Made by a program: the position numbers and the translations under genes. DNA of 64,000 nucleotides from assembly GCF_029953265.1 (NCBI RefSeq), contig NZ_JASBAO010000001.1, positions 1,812,001 through 1,876,000 on the forward strand, in the 5' to 3' direction. How positions within the stretch are numbered: the first letter of the stretch is position 1; the number at the start of each line of letters is the position of its first letter. Positions 52,749 through 63,900 of this stretch are shown piece after piece. Under the pieces are notes generated by a model. It was not told the DNA's origin, made no database searches, and saw only the letters and a list, made by a program, of their open reading frames with translations. This DNA is from Commensalibacter oyaizuii (lineage in GTDB: Bacteria; Pseudomonadota; Alphaproteobacteria; Acetobacterales; Acetobacteraceae).

Positions 52749-54803
52749 ATGAATATTGATGAACGTTGTATTAATACAATTCGTGGTCTAGCGATTGATC
52801 AGGTTCAGGCCGCAAATTCCGGCCATCCTGGAACCCCAATGGATCTAGCCCCAGCAGCGTATGCGTTGTGGAATAATGTGTTAAATTATGACCCTGCACA
52901 ACCGCTATGGCCAGCTCGTGATCGTTTTGTACTATCGGGTGGTCATGCATCTGCATTATTGTATTCTATGATTCACTTGGCTGGTATTAAAAATGTTGGT
53001 CATGACGGTAAGGTTGAAAACAAGCCTTCATTAACATTAGAAGATTTGAAACAATTCAGACAATTTAATTCAAAAACTCCGGGTCACCCTGAATATCATC
53101 ATACAACAGGTGTTGAAACAACCACAGGTCCACTAGGACAAGGGATCGCAACCTCTGTTGGGATGGCGATTGCTCAAAGCTGGCTTGCTGCACGGTATAA
53201 TAAACCTGAATTTCCACTGTTTGATTATTATGTCTATACATTTTGTGGGGACGGGGATCTGATGGAAGGGATCTCTTACGAAGCAGGATCTTTGGCGGGT
53301 CATTTAAAACTGGGCAATTTGATTTGGGTTTATGACCGTAACCGTATTTCTATCGAGGGTTCTATTGATATTGCCTTTACTGAGAATGTTGCAGATCGAT
53401 TTAAAGCGTTGGGTTGGAAAATCCACCAAGTTAAAGATGCGAACGATATTGCAGATTTCCAAGCGAAATTAGAAGCTGCACGTAAAGAAAAAGATGCACC
53501 AAGCTTAATTATTTTGGATAGCATTATTGGATATGGTTCTCCAAACAAAGCTGGTACACATGGTGTGCATGGTGAACCTTTGGGTGTAGATGAAGTTAAG
53601 GCTACCAAAAAAGCTTATGGAATGCCTGAAGATAAAGATTTTTATGTTGCAGATGGGGTTATGGAACATTTTGCAGCAGGAATTGGCAAACGGGGTGCGG
53701 CAGCCAGCCAGAAATGGAATGCTCTATTCGCAGCTTACAAGGAAAAATACCCTGAATTAGGTCAAGAGGTTGAGGATATTATTCATAATCGCTTGCCAAA
53801 GGGATGGGATAAAGATATCCCAGTATTCCCAGCAGATCCAAAGGGGATTGCCTCTCGTGCAAGTTCTGGGAAGGTATTGAATGCGATTGCAAAAAATGTT
53901 CCTTGGATGATTGGCGGATCTGCTGATCTTGCACCATCAAATAAAAGTTGGCTGGAATTCCCTGGCGCTGATGTATTCCAAAACCCTGAATACAAAGGAT
54001 CATATGCAGGGCGGAATATTCATTTCGGTGTTCGCGAACATGCGATGGGTGCCATTGTTAATGGTATCGCTGTCAGTGGCCTTCGTGCTTTTGCGGCTGG
54101 ATTCTTTATCTTCTCAGATTATATGAAAAATCCAATTCGTTTGTCTTCGTTAATGGGGCTGCCAATTGTTTATATCTTTACCCATGATAGTATTGGCGTT
54201 GGTGAAGATGGGCCAACCCATCAACCTATTGAACAGTTAGTTCATTTCCGTGCAACCCCTGGTATTCGGATGATCCGTCCTGCGGATGCTAATGAAGTGG
54301 TTGAAGCGTGGAAATTGGCAATGCAACAAAATGAGCATCCAGTATTATTGGCATTAAGTCGTCAGAATTTGCCCACAATTGATCGTTCTAAATATGCATC
54401 AGCAGAAGGCTTGAAAAAAGGTGCGTACGTCGTAGCATGTTGTGGTGAATTACCCGAATTAATTTTAATCGCAACGGGCAGCGAAGTTGGCTTGGCCATG
54501 GAAGCCTATGAAGTCCTGATTAAAGAAGGACAAAAGGTTCGTGTCGTTTCTATGCCTTCATGGGAAATTTTTGAAGAGCAACCACAATCATATCGCGATC
54601 AAGTATTGCCCCCACAAGTTACAAAACGTATTGCAATAGAACAAGCGTCTCCTATTGGTTGGGATCGTTATGCAGGCCCTAATGGAACCATCATTGCAAT
54701 GCGCAGTTTTGGTGCTTCTGCCCCTTATGATAGGTTACGTGAACATTTTGGATTTACATTAGAACATGTTTTGGCAGCTGCTAAAGAACAGCTGAAAAAA
54801 TAA
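52749..54803 (+). CDS. tkt: Transketolase
   Basis: It transfers two-carbon ketol units in the pentose phosphate pathway. The 684-residue protein has normal length and shows GHPGTPMDLAPAAYALW, TTGPLGQGIATSVGMA, GDGDLMEGISYEAGSLAG (ThDP motif), HDSIGVGEDGPTHQPIEQL and the C-terminal domain. It is first of the tkt-tal-pgi-gnd block, the main sugar-phosphate route in acetic acid bacteria. In this window it is also the expected consumer of erythrose 4-phosphate. Confidence 0.96.
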   Translation: MNIDERCINTIRGLAIDQVQAANSGHPGTPMDLAPAAYALWNNVLNYDPAQPLWPARDRFVLSGGHASALLYSMIHLAGIKNVGHDGKVENKPSLTLEDLKQFRQFNSKTPGHPEYHHTTGVETTTGPLGQGIATSVGMAIAQSWLAARYNKPEFPLFDYYVYTFCGDGDLMEGISYEAGSLAGHLKLGNLIWVYDRNRISIEGSIDIAFTENVADRFKALGWKIHQVKDANDIADFQAKLEAARKEKDAPSLIILDSIIGYGSPNKAGTHGVHGEPLGVDEVKATKKAYGMPEDKDFYVADGVMEHFAAGIGKRGAAASQKWNALFAAYKEKYPELGQEVEDIIHNRLPKGWDKDIPVFPADPKGIASRASSGKVLNAIAKNVPWMIGGSADLAPSNKSWLEFPGADVFQNPEYKGSYAGRNIHFGVREHAMGAIVNGIAVSGLRAFAAGFFIFSDYMKNPIRLSSLMGLPIVYIFTHDSIGVGEDGPTHQPIEQLVHFRATPGIRMIRPADANEVVEAWKLAMQQNEHPVLLALSRQNLPTIDRSKYASAEGLKKGAYVVACCGELPELILIATGSEVGLAMEAYEVLIKEGQKVRVVSMPSWEIFEEQPQSYRDQVLPPQVTKRIAIEQASPIGWDRYAGPNGTIIAMRSFGASAPYDRLREHFGFTLEHVLAAAKEQLKK

Positions 54804-54815
54804 ATCGGATAAATC

Positions 54816-54850
54816 AAAGCCTTCTTTAGATATTGTTTAAAGAGGGCTTT
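54816..54850 (+). terminator. Terminator-like hairpin after tkt
   Basis: AAAGCC and GGCTTT arms (54816-54821, 54845-54850) with inner TCTTTA/TAAAGA form a long stem, with a single mismatched pair. There is a weak U-run, so partial read-through into tal is possible. Confidence 0.55.
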
Positions 54851-54925
54851 AATCTTTGAAATATATATTTAAATAGTACAAAATTAGTTTTGTATCTTAA
54901 TTAATTTTAGAAGGAACATAGTCAA

Positions 54926-56062
54926 ATGGCTGAAAATCCTCTTGTCCAACTAGAAAAATATGGTCAATCCCCTTGGTTAGACTTCATTCAACGTTCTTAT
55001 ACTGAAAATGGCAGTCTAAAAAAACTGGTTGATGAAGATAATTTAAAAGGTGTTACCTCGAACCCTGCTATTTTTGAAAAAGCAATGGGTCATGGAACAG
55101 AATATGATCCTCAATTTAAGAAGTTAATTGCATCTGGTGTTACCGATGTTGCAACATTATACGAAACCGCTGCAATTGATGATATCCGTGCAGCATGCAA
55201 AGTCATGTTCCCCGTATGGGAAAGAACCAAAGGCGTCGATGGATATGTCAGCCTTGAAGTTTCCCCTTATATTGCGATGGACGGTCAAAAAACGATTGAA
55301 GAAGCCCGTCGTTTGTGGAAACAGGTTAACGAAAAGAACCTGATGATCAAGATCCCAGCAACCAAACCTTGTGTTCCTGCGATCGAAACCGCAATTTCTG
55401 AAGGTATTAACGTAAACGTCACTTTGTTATTTGCTCTAGATGCTTATAAAAGTGTTTTAGAAGCCTATATTTCTGGCTTAGAAAAGCATTTGGCCAAAGG
55501 TCATGAAATTGGTCACATTGCCAGTGTGGCATCCTTTTTTGTTAGTCGTATCGATACAGCAATTGATAAAGAGATTGATACTCGTGTTGCAGCAAACGAT
55601 AAAGAAAGTGCAGCCTTAAAAGCAGTGCGTGGTAAAGTTGCATTGGCAAATGCCAAATTGGCTTATCAACACTATTTAGAAGTGATGCAAAGTGAACGTT
55701 GGAAAAAACTGGCTGCTGCTGGTGCAAAACCTCAACGTCTATTATGGGCCAGCACGGGATGCAAAGATAAAACTTTCCCAGATACAATTTATGTTGACGG
55801 ATTAATTGGCCCAGATACGGTAAATACTATTCCGCCCGCAACAATGGACGCATTTCGTGATCATGGAACAGTATCACGGACACTGGATCAAGACGTTGAA
55901 GGTGCTAAAAAGGTATTAGCAGAAGCACAACGTTTAAATTTAAACCTTGCCGGCGTTACAGATAAATTACTAAGTGACGGTGTTGCTCAATTTGCGACTG
56001 CGTTTGATCAATTATTAGGTTCTGTTAAAGAAAAATTATCAACTTTGCAAAGTGGGAAATAA
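54926..56062 (+). CDS. tal: Transaldolase
   Basis: It exchanges a dihydroxyacetone unit between sugar phosphates. The 378-residue protein of the TalB-long type shows SPWLDFIQRSY, GVTSNPAIFEKAM, the Schiff-base lysine in LMIKIPATKPC, NVNVTLLFALDAYKSVLEAY and WASTGCKDK. In Gluconobacter and Acetobacter it is the N-terminal half of a transaldolase/glucose-6-phosphate isomerase fusion; here it ends at a TAA four bases before the pgi ATG. AAGGAA precedes the start. Confidence 0.94.
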   Translation: MAENPLVQLEKYGQSPWLDFIQRSYTENGSLKKLVDEDNLKGVTSNPAIFEKAMGHGTEYDPQFKKLIASGVTDVATLYETAAIDDIRAACKVMFPVWERTKGVDGYVSLEVSPYIAMDGQKTIEEARRLWKQVNEKNLMIKIPATKPCVPAIETAISEGINVNVTLLFALDAYKSVLEAYISGLEKHLAKGHEIGHIASVASFFVSRIDTAIDKEIDTRVAANDKESAALKAVRGKVALANAKLAYQHYLEVMQSERWKKLAAAGAKPQRLLWASTGCKDKTFPDTIYVDGLIGPDTVNTIPPATMDAFRDHGTVSRTLDQDVEGAKKVLAEAQRLNLNLAGVTDKLLSDGVAQFATAFDQLLGSVKEKLSTLQSGK

Positions 56063-56066
56063 TGTA

Positions 56067-57788
56067 ATGCAGGATGAACACTTAATTCATATGCAGTCTG
56101 CCTTGCCCGCAGACCATGAAAGAGCTGTAAAAGACGGTTTAAATGCTTGGGATAAAGAGGGAAAAGTCAAAAAACTTTGGGCAAAAGATGCTTCAGTTTG
56201 GACTGGTAAAGATGAAGGTCAATGGCTTGGTTGGTTGGATATCGTAGATCATCAAATTGCAGATCTTGCAGCGCTGGAAACGTTTCAAAATGAAGTAAAG
56301 GCAAAAGGCTTTACTGATATTTTATTACTAGGCATGGGTGGATCAAGCCTTGGCCCAGAAGTTTTAGGTGAAGTTTTTGGTCATCAAGCAGGTTTTCCAA
56401 CCTTGCATGTTCTAGACAGTACTGATCCACAACAGATTTATACTTTTCAACAAAAGGTGAATTTGGGTAAAACCTTGTTCATTGTTTCCTCTAAATCGGG
56501 TGGGACTTTAGAACCCAATATTCTAAAAGCTTATTTCTTTAACGAAGCTAAAAAAGTTGTTGGGGACAAGGTTGGACAACATTTCATTGCAGTCACCGAT
56601 CCAGGATCCCATATGGAAGATGTCGCAAAACGTGATGGGTTTTGGAAAATCTTTTATGGGAAAAAAGATATCGGTGGGCGTTATTCTGTTCTTTCCAATT
56701 TTGGTATTGTTCCAGCAGCAGCAGCAGGGCTTTCTTTAAAAACTTTGTTGCATTCTGCACAAAAAATGGAACATGCTTGCTCTGCCGATGCACCTTTATC
56801 TCAAAATCTTGGCCTGCAGTTAGGTGCCATTTGGGGAACAGCGGTTGCAAACTTTAAGCGTGATAAATTCACTATTATTGCATCGCCTGCCATTGGGTCA
56901 CTTGGCTCGTGGTTGGAACAGCTTTTGGCTGAATCTACAGGGAAAATTGGTAAAGGGATCGTGCCAATTGATGAAGAAACTTTAAATGCCCCTGAATATT
57001 ATGGAAATGATCGTTTATTTATTTATTTGAAATTAAATGGTCATGTTGATGCGCAACAAGATAAAGCCATCGAAGCATTAAAATCAGCGGGTCAGCCTGT
57101 CGTTACGCTAAGTTTGAATGACAAGCATCAAATTGTACAAGTGTTCTTTCAAACCGAGTTTGCGACAGCGGTTGCAGGTTCATTTATTGGTATTAATCCA
57201 TTCGATCAACCTGACGTTGAAGCCAGTAAGATTGAAACTAAAAAAATCACCACTGCCTATAATGAACACGGATCATTACCAACCATCACCCCAGTGGTGA
57301 CCGATGGTATTTTCGAGGTTTATGCTGGTAAAGTCGAAGTTGCACCTTTGAAAGAGGCATCTTCTTTGGTCGATGCGTTAAAGGTCGTGTTTTCACAAGT
57401 TCAACCAGGTGACTATGTCGGTGTTTTGGCTTACATTGAGCGGGACTTGGAAACACGCGATTGGATTCAAAAATTAAGATTGGCCATTCGCGATAAGAAA
57501 AAAGTGGCAACCGCTGCTGAATTTGGTCCTCGGTTCTTACACTCTACTGGGCAAGCTTATAAAGGTGGGCCTAAAACGGGCGTTTTCTTGCAAATTACGG
57601 TTGATGATGCCAATGACTTGCCAGTGCCTGAAGAAAAATATACATTTGGCATTGTAAAAGAGGCTCAAGCTCGGGGTGATTTTGATGTTTTATCAGAACG
57701 TGATAGAAGAGTAATCCGCATTCACGTTAAAGGGAATATGAAATCAGGATTAGAATCCCTTAGTAAAGCTGTGTTAAGCGCTTTGTAG
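56067..57788 (+). CDS. pgi: Glucose-6-phosphate isomerase (transaldolase-linked type)
   Basis: It interconverts glucose 6-phosphate and fructose 6-phosphate. ATG 56067 with GTGGGA nine bases upstream is preferred over GTG 56052. The 573-residue protein shows LLLGMGGSSLGPEVL, SSKSGGTLEPNI and a late HSTGQAYKGGPKTGVFLQ block, as in the C-terminal half of Tal/Pgi fusions. Its frame is +1 relative to tal, so a single-base change separates two genes from one fusion. Confidence 0.9.
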   Translation: MQDEHLIHMQSALPADHERAVKDGLNAWDKEGKVKKLWAKDASVWTGKDEGQWLGWLDIVDHQIADLAALETFQNEVKAKGFTDILLLGMGGSSLGPEVLGEVFGHQAGFPTLHVLDSTDPQQIYTFQQKVNLGKTLFIVSSKSGGTLEPNILKAYFFNEAKKVVGDKVGQHFIAVTDPGSHMEDVAKRDGFWKIFYGKKDIGGRYSVLSNFGIVPAAAAGLSLKTLLHSAQKMEHACSADAPLSQNLGLQLGAIWGTAVANFKRDKFTIIASPAIGSLGSWLEQLLAESTGKIGKGIVPIDEETLNAPEYYGNDRLFIYLKLNGHVDAQQDKAIEALKSAGQPVVTLSLNDKHQIVQVFFQTEFATAVAGSFIGINPFDQPDVEASKIETKKITTAYNEHGSLPTITPVVTDGIFEVYAGKVEVAPLKEASSLVDALKVVFSQVQPGDYVGVLAYIERDLETRDWIQKLRLAIRDKKKVATAAEFGPRFLHSTGQAYKGGPKTGVFLQITVDDANDLPVPEEKYTFGIVKEAQARGDFDVLSERDRRVIRIHVKGNMKSGLESLSKAVLSAL

Positions 57789-57800
57789 TTTGAAAATTTT

Positions 57801-57829
57801 ATGCCTTACCTTGTTGAAAGATAAGGCAT
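57801..57829 (+). terminator. Hairpin between pgi and gnd
   Basis: ATGCCTTA (57801-57808) pairs with TAAGGCAT (57822-57829), extended by CTT/AAG inside a mismatch. The following AATTATTTTA is only a weak U-run, so it may attenuate rather than stop transcription. Confidence 0.5.
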
Positions 57830-57866
57830 AATTATTTTATTCATTTATTTTGGAGATATCAATATT

Positions 57867-58850
57867 ATGAAATTAGGTATGTATGGTTTGGGCAGAATGG
57901 GTGGCAATATGGCTGTTCGTTTGGCTCGTCATGGCCATGAAGTTGTATTGTTGAATCGTACCCGTGCTGTCAGTGAAAAAGTACATGCTGAAGCACCTAA
58001 AAGTTCGATCGCAGATAATTTAGAAGCTTTGGTTGCAGCACTTCCTTCTCCTAAAATTATTTGGGTGATGTTACCTTCTGGTGATGTAACTGAAAAAGCT
58101 ATTGAAACCCTTGGTAATATGTTAAGCAAGGGTGATATTGTTATTGATGGTGGTAATACATGTTATAAAGACGACGTTCGTCGTGCAAAAGTATTACATG
58201 CTAAAGGGATTCACTACGTAGATGTTGGAACCTCTGGTGGGGTTTGGGGTCTTGAACGTGGTTATTGTATGATGTATGGCGGAAATCAAGAAGCCGTTGA
58301 TCATATTGATCCAATTTTGGAATCCTTAGCACCTGGAATTGGTGATATTCCTCGTACAAAAGGACGTGGTGCGAATTTAAATCCGCGCGCAGAAAAAGGA
58401 TATCTACATTGTGGTCCAGCAGGATCTGGTCACTTTGTAAAAATGGTTCATAACGGTATTGAATACGGTATGATGCAAGCCTATGCAGAAGGGTTTGACA
58501 TTATGCGCATGAAAGGATCAGACCGTTTACCAGAAGATCAACGTTTCAATCTAAATATGGCTGACATCGCTGAAGTATGGCGTCGTGGCAGCGTTATTCC
58601 TTCATGGTTATTAGATCTTTGCGCAGACGCATTGGCTGCAGATGGTGATCTGTCTAAATTCCAAGGGGATGTTGCTGATACGGGTGAAGGTCGTTGGACG
58701 ATTGAAGCTGCAATTGAGGAAGCTGTTCCAGCACCTGTTATTACTGCAGCACTATTTACGCGCTTCCGTTCACGCTCTGGTAATACTTATGCTGAAAAAA
58801 TGTTATCAGCCATGCGTTTTGGATTCGGTGGTCACGTAGAAAAGAAATAA
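57867..58850 (+). CDS. gnd: 6-phosphogluconate dehydrogenase, decarboxylating (short form)
   Basis: It oxidises 6-phosphogluconate to ribulose 5-phosphate and CO2. The 327-residue length fits the short GndA/YqeC type rather than the 470-residue E. coli enzyme. It shows [57 protein letters not shown] and [29 protein letters not shown]. The short type often prefers NAD. It ends the pentose phosphate block. Confidence 0.94.
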   Translation: MKLGMYGLGRMGGNMAVRLARHGHEVVLLNRTRAVSEKVHAEAPKSSIADNLEALVAALPSPKIIWVMLPSGDVTEKAIETLGNMLSKGDIVIDGGNTCYKDDVRRAKVLHAKGIHYVDVGTSGGVWGLERGYCMMYGGNQEAVDHIDPILESLAPGIGDIPRTKGRGANLNPRAEKGYLHCGPAGSGHFVKMVHNGIEYGMMQAYAEGFDIMRMKGSDRLPEDQRFNLNMADIAEVWRRGSVIPSWLLDLCADALAADGDLSKFQGDVADTGEGRWTIEAAIEEAVPAPVITAALFTRFRSRSGNTYAEKMLSAMRFGFGGHVEKK

Positions 58851-58880
58851 AATTCTGCGTCAGAATTACAGAATTTAAAG

Positions 58881-58915
58881 AAAAAGCTTTAATCTTTTTG
58901 GTTAAAGCTTTTTTT
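58881..58915 (+). terminator. Rho-independent terminator after gnd
   Basis: AAAAAGCTTTAA (58881-58892) and TTAAAGCTTTTTTT (58902-58915) form a perfect stem with a 9-base loop and a U-run. Confidence 0.9.
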
Positions 58916-59300
58916 ATGAAAAATTTGTATGTTTATTACTAAAATAAGACTTTTAAATGAATATTATTTCATTCTATAAAATGGCAGTTCGCTCAATTAA
59001 TTTTGAAGTGATCATTCGTGTTTTATGAGTAAAAATAGTATTTTAGTAGACAGACATGGGTTGGATAATAATATCTCGAAAAAGAAAAACAAATAATGTG
59101 TTTAGGCCAAAAAAAGAATAGAAATTATTACGGAAAAAACACAAAAATTTTTTATTACGTTTGCGGTATTAGAGGTATCTTTGTTTGTAATTTTAAATTA
59201 CAAGCGTTGTATCATTTTGGTTTCAAGAAATAAAATAATCAACAGATGTATGTATTCTGATGAATAAAGAAAATACAGCATCATGTTAGGAGGGTATAGA
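58916..59300. other. Intergenic region before the GltD-like gene
   Basis: About 385 bases of AT-rich sequence. A 23-codon frame at 59025-59096 lacks a good ribosome-binding site and is not called. It presumably holds the promoter of the gltD-like/nifJ operon; AGGAGG at 59288-59293 is the ribosome-binding site of the next gene. Nothing else is recognised. Confidence 0.5.
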
Positions 59301-60929
59301 GTGGCTATAAAACAACATGACATGAGTCCAGTTATCGAATTGACAAAGAAGGGATTTGCTGGACCAGTTCGACAAAACTTACCTGTTTATAATCATCATT
59401 TACCCCCCTGTAATCATGCGTGTCCTGCTGGTGAAGATATTCAAGGATGGTTAGCCTTGGCCCAGGCAGGTAAATTTCAAGCAGCATGGGAACATATTTT
59501 GATGAATAACCCAATGCCCGCGGTGCATGGGCGTGCATGCTATCATCCTTGTGAAGATTCATGTAATCGTGGGGACTTGGATGGTTCAATTACAATCCAT
59601 GCTGTAGAACGATTTTTGGGAGATATGGCAAACGCCCAAGGATGGAAAGTTCCCATTGCAGAAAATAAGAATAGTAAACGTATTTTAATTATTGGGGCGG
59701 GCCCTGGTGGTTTATCTGCTGCGTATCATCTACGCCGTATGGGTCACGAAGTTGAAATTAGAGAGGCCTTTTCTGTTCCTGGTGGGATGATGCAATATGG
59801 TATTCCTGCCTATCGTTTGCCAAGGGATATATTGAAACAAGATATCGATCGTATCCAGGAAATGGGGGTTAAAATCGTCTGTAATCATCGCGTCGACGAT
59901 TTGATGAAGGAAAAACAAGATGGTAACTTTGATGCTGTTTTCTTGGGGATTGGTGCGGGTAAACCATCTTTGCTAGATATTCCAACGCAAGAAGGCTCTC
60001 ATGTTTTATCTGCTGTCGAGTTTTTGCATGATGTCAGTGCTGGTAAACAACCCAAAGTTGGTGAACATGTGTTGGTTTATGGTGCTGGTAATACAGCGAT
60101 GGATGCAGCGCGCTCTGCATTTCGTATGGGTGCAAAACGGGTAACGATTATTTTCTTTTGGGATCGTCCACATATGGAAGCACACGATTTTGAAATCGTG
60201 GATGCTGAAATGGAAGGTACTCAATTTAAATGCATGAGTACGATTGCTTCGATCGAAAAAGATAAAGTTGTTCTAAGGAAAATGGTTGTGGGATCATCTG
60301 GTCGCCCAGAACCTACAGAACAATTTGAAGATATGCCTATGGATACGGTTATTATGGCATTGGGGCAACGCCCACAAAGTAGCTTTTTGGAAGTCGTTGA
60401 AGGGATTGTTTTAAATACAGACGGTACCATTGATATCGGACCTGACATGATGACAGGGGCTCCTGGTATTTTTGCGGGTGGGGATGCAATTCGTGGTCCG
60501 CGTAGTGTGACCACTGCGGTCGGGCTTGGTAAGAAGGCAGCCCGTTTTATAAACGGATGGTTAAGTGGGAATGCTTATCAAATTCCCCCAAAAAATCCAA
60601 TTACGTATTATAAAGATTTACATCTGCCACTACTTGCAGATACACCTCAAACCATTCAAAAAGAATTATCTGTCGAAGAACGTATCGGTTTTAAAGAAAC
60701 ACTCATTGGTTTTAGTGAAGATGAAGCCGTTTACGAGGCACAACGCTGTTTGTCTTGTGGCAACTGTTACGAATGTGACAACTGTTTAGCGGCTTGTCCA
60801 GAACAGGCACTAACGAAATTAGGCCCAGGCAAGGGATATGAAGTTGATATGGATCGTTGCACGGGATGCTCTGTATGTTTTGAAACATGTCCATGTCAGG
60901 CCATCGATATGGTGGCAGAGAACGTCTAA
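59301..60929 (+). CDS. GltD-like FAD/NAD(P) oxidoreductase with C-terminal 2[4Fe-4S] ferredoxin domain
   Basis: GTG 59301, seven bases after AGGAGG, is preferred to ATG 59283, which would place that site inside the gene. The 542-residue protein has an N-terminal cysteine-rich iron-sulfur domain (CNHACPAGED, CYHPCEDSCNRGD), an FAD motif IIGAGPGGLSAAYHLRRMG and an NAD(P) motif VYGAGNTAMDAARSAFRMG. The C-terminal ferredoxin has two 4Fe-4S sets (CLSCGNCYECDNCLAACP, CTGCSVCFETCP). It is 18 bases from nifJ and is probably the electron acceptor or NAD(P)H link for it. Confidence 0.88.
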   Translation: MAIKQHDMSPVIELTKKGFAGPVRQNLPVYNHHLPPCNHACPAGEDIQGWLALAQAGKFQAAWEHILMNNPMPAVHGRACYHPCEDSCNRGDLDGSITIHAVERFLGDMANAQGWKVPIAENKNSKRILIIGAGPGGLSAAYHLRRMGHEVEIREAFSVPGGMMQYGIPAYRLPRDILKQDIDRIQEMGVKIVCNHRVDDLMKEKQDGNFDAVFLGIGAGKPSLLDIPTQEGSHVLSAVEFLHDVSAGKQPKVGEHVLVYGAGNTAMDAARSAFRMGAKRVTIIFFWDRPHMEAHDFEIVDAEMEGTQFKCMSTIASIEKDKVVLRKMVVGSSGRPEPTEQFEDMPMDTVIMALGQRPQSSFLEVVEGIVLNTDGTIDIGPDMMTGAPGIFAGGDAIRGPRSVTTAVGLGKKAARFINGWLSGNAYQIPPKNPITYYKDLHLPLLADTPQTIQKELSVEERIGFKETLIGFSEDEAVYEAQRCLSCGNCYECDNCLAACPEQALTKLGPGKGYEVDMDRCTGCSVCFETCPCQAIDMVAENV

Positions 60930-60947
60930 GAGATAAGGGTAAAATAT

Positions 60948-63900
60948 ATGTCTAAAACAATTATGGATGCAAATACTGCGGTTGCGCATATCGCGTATCG
61001 TGTGAATGAGGTTTGTGCTATTTTTCCAATTACCCCTTCTTCTCCGATGGCTGAGGATATCGATGCATGGGCGGCAAAAGGGTTAAAAAATATTTGGGGG
61101 AATGTTCCCTTCGTTCAACAAATGCAAAGTGAGGGTGGGGCTGCTGGCACGGTGCATGGTGCCCTACAATCTGGGGCGTTAACAACAACCTTTACCGCAT
61201 CACAAGGCTTGTTGCTGATGTTGCCAAATATGTATAAAATCGCTGGCGAATTGACCTCGACCGTCTTTCATGTTGCTGCACGCTCAATTGCAACTTCTGC
61301 TTTATCTATTTTTGGTGACCATTCCGATGTGATGGCAGCCAGAATGACAGGGTTTGGTATTATAGGGTCGGCCTCTGTACAAGAGGCTCATGATCTTTCT
61401 TTAATTATTCATGCTGCAACTTTAGAGGCACGGGTTCCATTTATTCATTTTTTTGATGGGTTTAGAACGTCGCACGAATTAAACACATTGGATTTGCTTT
61501 CCAATGATTTAATCGAAAAAATGATTGATGATGATCTGGTTACAGCACATCGTGCCCGTGCATTAAGCCCAGAAAATCCTTTTATCCGTGGGACGGCGCA
61601 TAATCCTGATACTTTCTTTCAAGCACGTGAGGCGGTCAATCCTTATTATAATAAAGCTGCCGAAGTTATTGAAAAATATATGGCACGTTTAGAGGCACTA
61701 ACAGGACGTCATTACGGGTTGGTTGAATATAAAGGCGATCCAAATGCGGAACATGTTATTGTTTTAATGGGTTCTGCTGCGGAAACAGCAGAACAGACTG
61801 CTGAAGTTTTGCGTCAATCTGGGGAATCTGTTGGGGTTTTAAAGGTCGTATTATACCGTCCTTTCCCTGCAAAACAAGTTTTGGAGGCATTGCCTAAGAC
61901 GGTAAAACGTATTGCCGTTATGGACCGTACCAAAGAATCTGGTGCTTTGGGTGAACCATTATATTTGGATATTATGGCAACCCTGGCCGAGGCTGTTGCC
62001 CGCGGTACGCGTGAACATTTACCATTGATTATTGGGGGGCGTTATGGTTTATCTTCTAAAGATTTTACCCCTGCAATGGTTAAAGCTGTCTTTGATGAAT
62101 TAAAGGTTGATAAACCCCGTCATGGTTTTACAGTGGGAATTAAAGACGATTTAACCCATACTAGTTTGGATTATGATCCTGCCTTTAATATTGAAGGTGC
62201 CGATACAAAGCGGGCGATGTTCTTTGGTTTGGGATCAGATGGTACGGTTGGTGCGAATAAAAATAGTGTGAAAATCATTTCCGAGGATGTTGGACAATAT
62301 GCCCAAGGGTATTTTGTGTATGATTCTCGTAAGGCTGGTGCGCAAACAGTTTCTCATTTACGTTTTGGGAAACATCCAATTAAAGCTGCATATTTAGTTC
62401 AACAGGCAGATTTTGTCGGATGTCATCAGTTTCATTTCCTATATCGTCAAGATATTTTGGAAAATGCGGCTGAAAATGGAACCTTTTTATTAAATTCACA
62501 TTATAGCGCCGATGAAGTTTGGCAGCATTTACCGCGATTAACGCAACAGCGCATTATTGATAAAAAGCTTAAATTTTATGTTGTAAATGCATCTAAGGTC
62601 GCCCAAGAGGTTGGTTTAGGCATGCGTACGAACACGATTTTACAAACGTGTTTCTTTGCAATTTCTGGTGTATTGCCACGTGACGAGGCTATTGATTATA
62701 TCAAGAAATCAATTAAGAAAACGTATTCTTCAAAAGGGGACGCAGTTGTTGAAAAAAACTATAAAGCTGTAGATGCGGCTTGTAGTCATTTATTTGAAGT
62801 TAACGTTCCAGAATATGCTTCCAGCAATCTTGCACAGGAAAATCCAGTACCTGCAGATGCACCGAAATTTATTCATGATGTTATCGTTCCCATGTTTTCT
62901 GGCCGTGGGGAAGAAATTCCAGTTAGTTTGATGCCAGCGGACGGGACGTTCCCATCTGGGACTGCGGCGTATGAAAAACGGAATATTTCGGATTTTGTTC
63001 CTGAATGGCGTGAAGATTTATGTGTGCAATGTGGTCAATGTAGTTATGTTTGTCCACATAGTGTTATTCGTGCCAAAACTTATGATAAAAAAGAATTAAG
63101 TTGTGCGCCAGATGGTTTTAAAACAGCCCCTGTAAATGCGCGCGGTTATCCAAATACAAACTTTACATTACAATTTTATGTTGAAGATTGTACGGGTTGT
63201 ACATTGTGTGTCAGCGTTTGCCCTGCCCACAGTCCAACCGAACCCGATGTCAGAGCAATTAACATGACGGCAAAGGAAACTTTGTTGGATCGAGAAAAAA
63301 GAAATCTGGAATTTTTTAAAACATTGCCCGTTAATGATCGCAGTAAAGTTAATTTTTCAAATGTTCGTGGTGTGCAATTCCTTGAACCATTATTTGAATT
63401 CTCTGGTGCTTGCGCTGGGTGTGGTGAAACGCCGTATTTAAAAGTATTGACACAGTTGTTTGGGGATCGTTTGCAGGTGGCAAATGCAACGGGTTGTTCC
63501 TCGATTTATGGTGGAAATATGCCTGTAACACCTTGGGCTATGAATGCCGAGGGTAAAGGACCTGCATGGTCAAATTCGCTTTATGAAGATAATGCAGAAT
63601 TTGGTTTGGGATTCCGAGTTGCTGCGGATAAGCAATTGGAAATTGCAACAGGCTATCTGTTAAAATTAAAGGACCAAATTGGTGAAGATTTGGTTAATGC
63701 TATTTTAGATGCGTCTCAAACCCATGAATCTGAAATCAAGGCACAACGGTTACGTGTTGGTGAATTAAAAACCAGATTGTCCCAATTAAATGATATTACC
63801 GCTAATCGTTTATTAACGGTGGCGGACTATTTCATTCGCCGCAGTATTTGGATTGTTGGTGGTGACGGTTGGGCCTATGATATTGGTTATGGCGGTTTGG

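Noticed and set aside
59025-59096. 23-codon frame MSKNSILVDRHGLDNN... upstream of the GltD-like gene
   Set aside because: It has no ribosome-binding site at a suitable distance and no relation to a known leader peptide.
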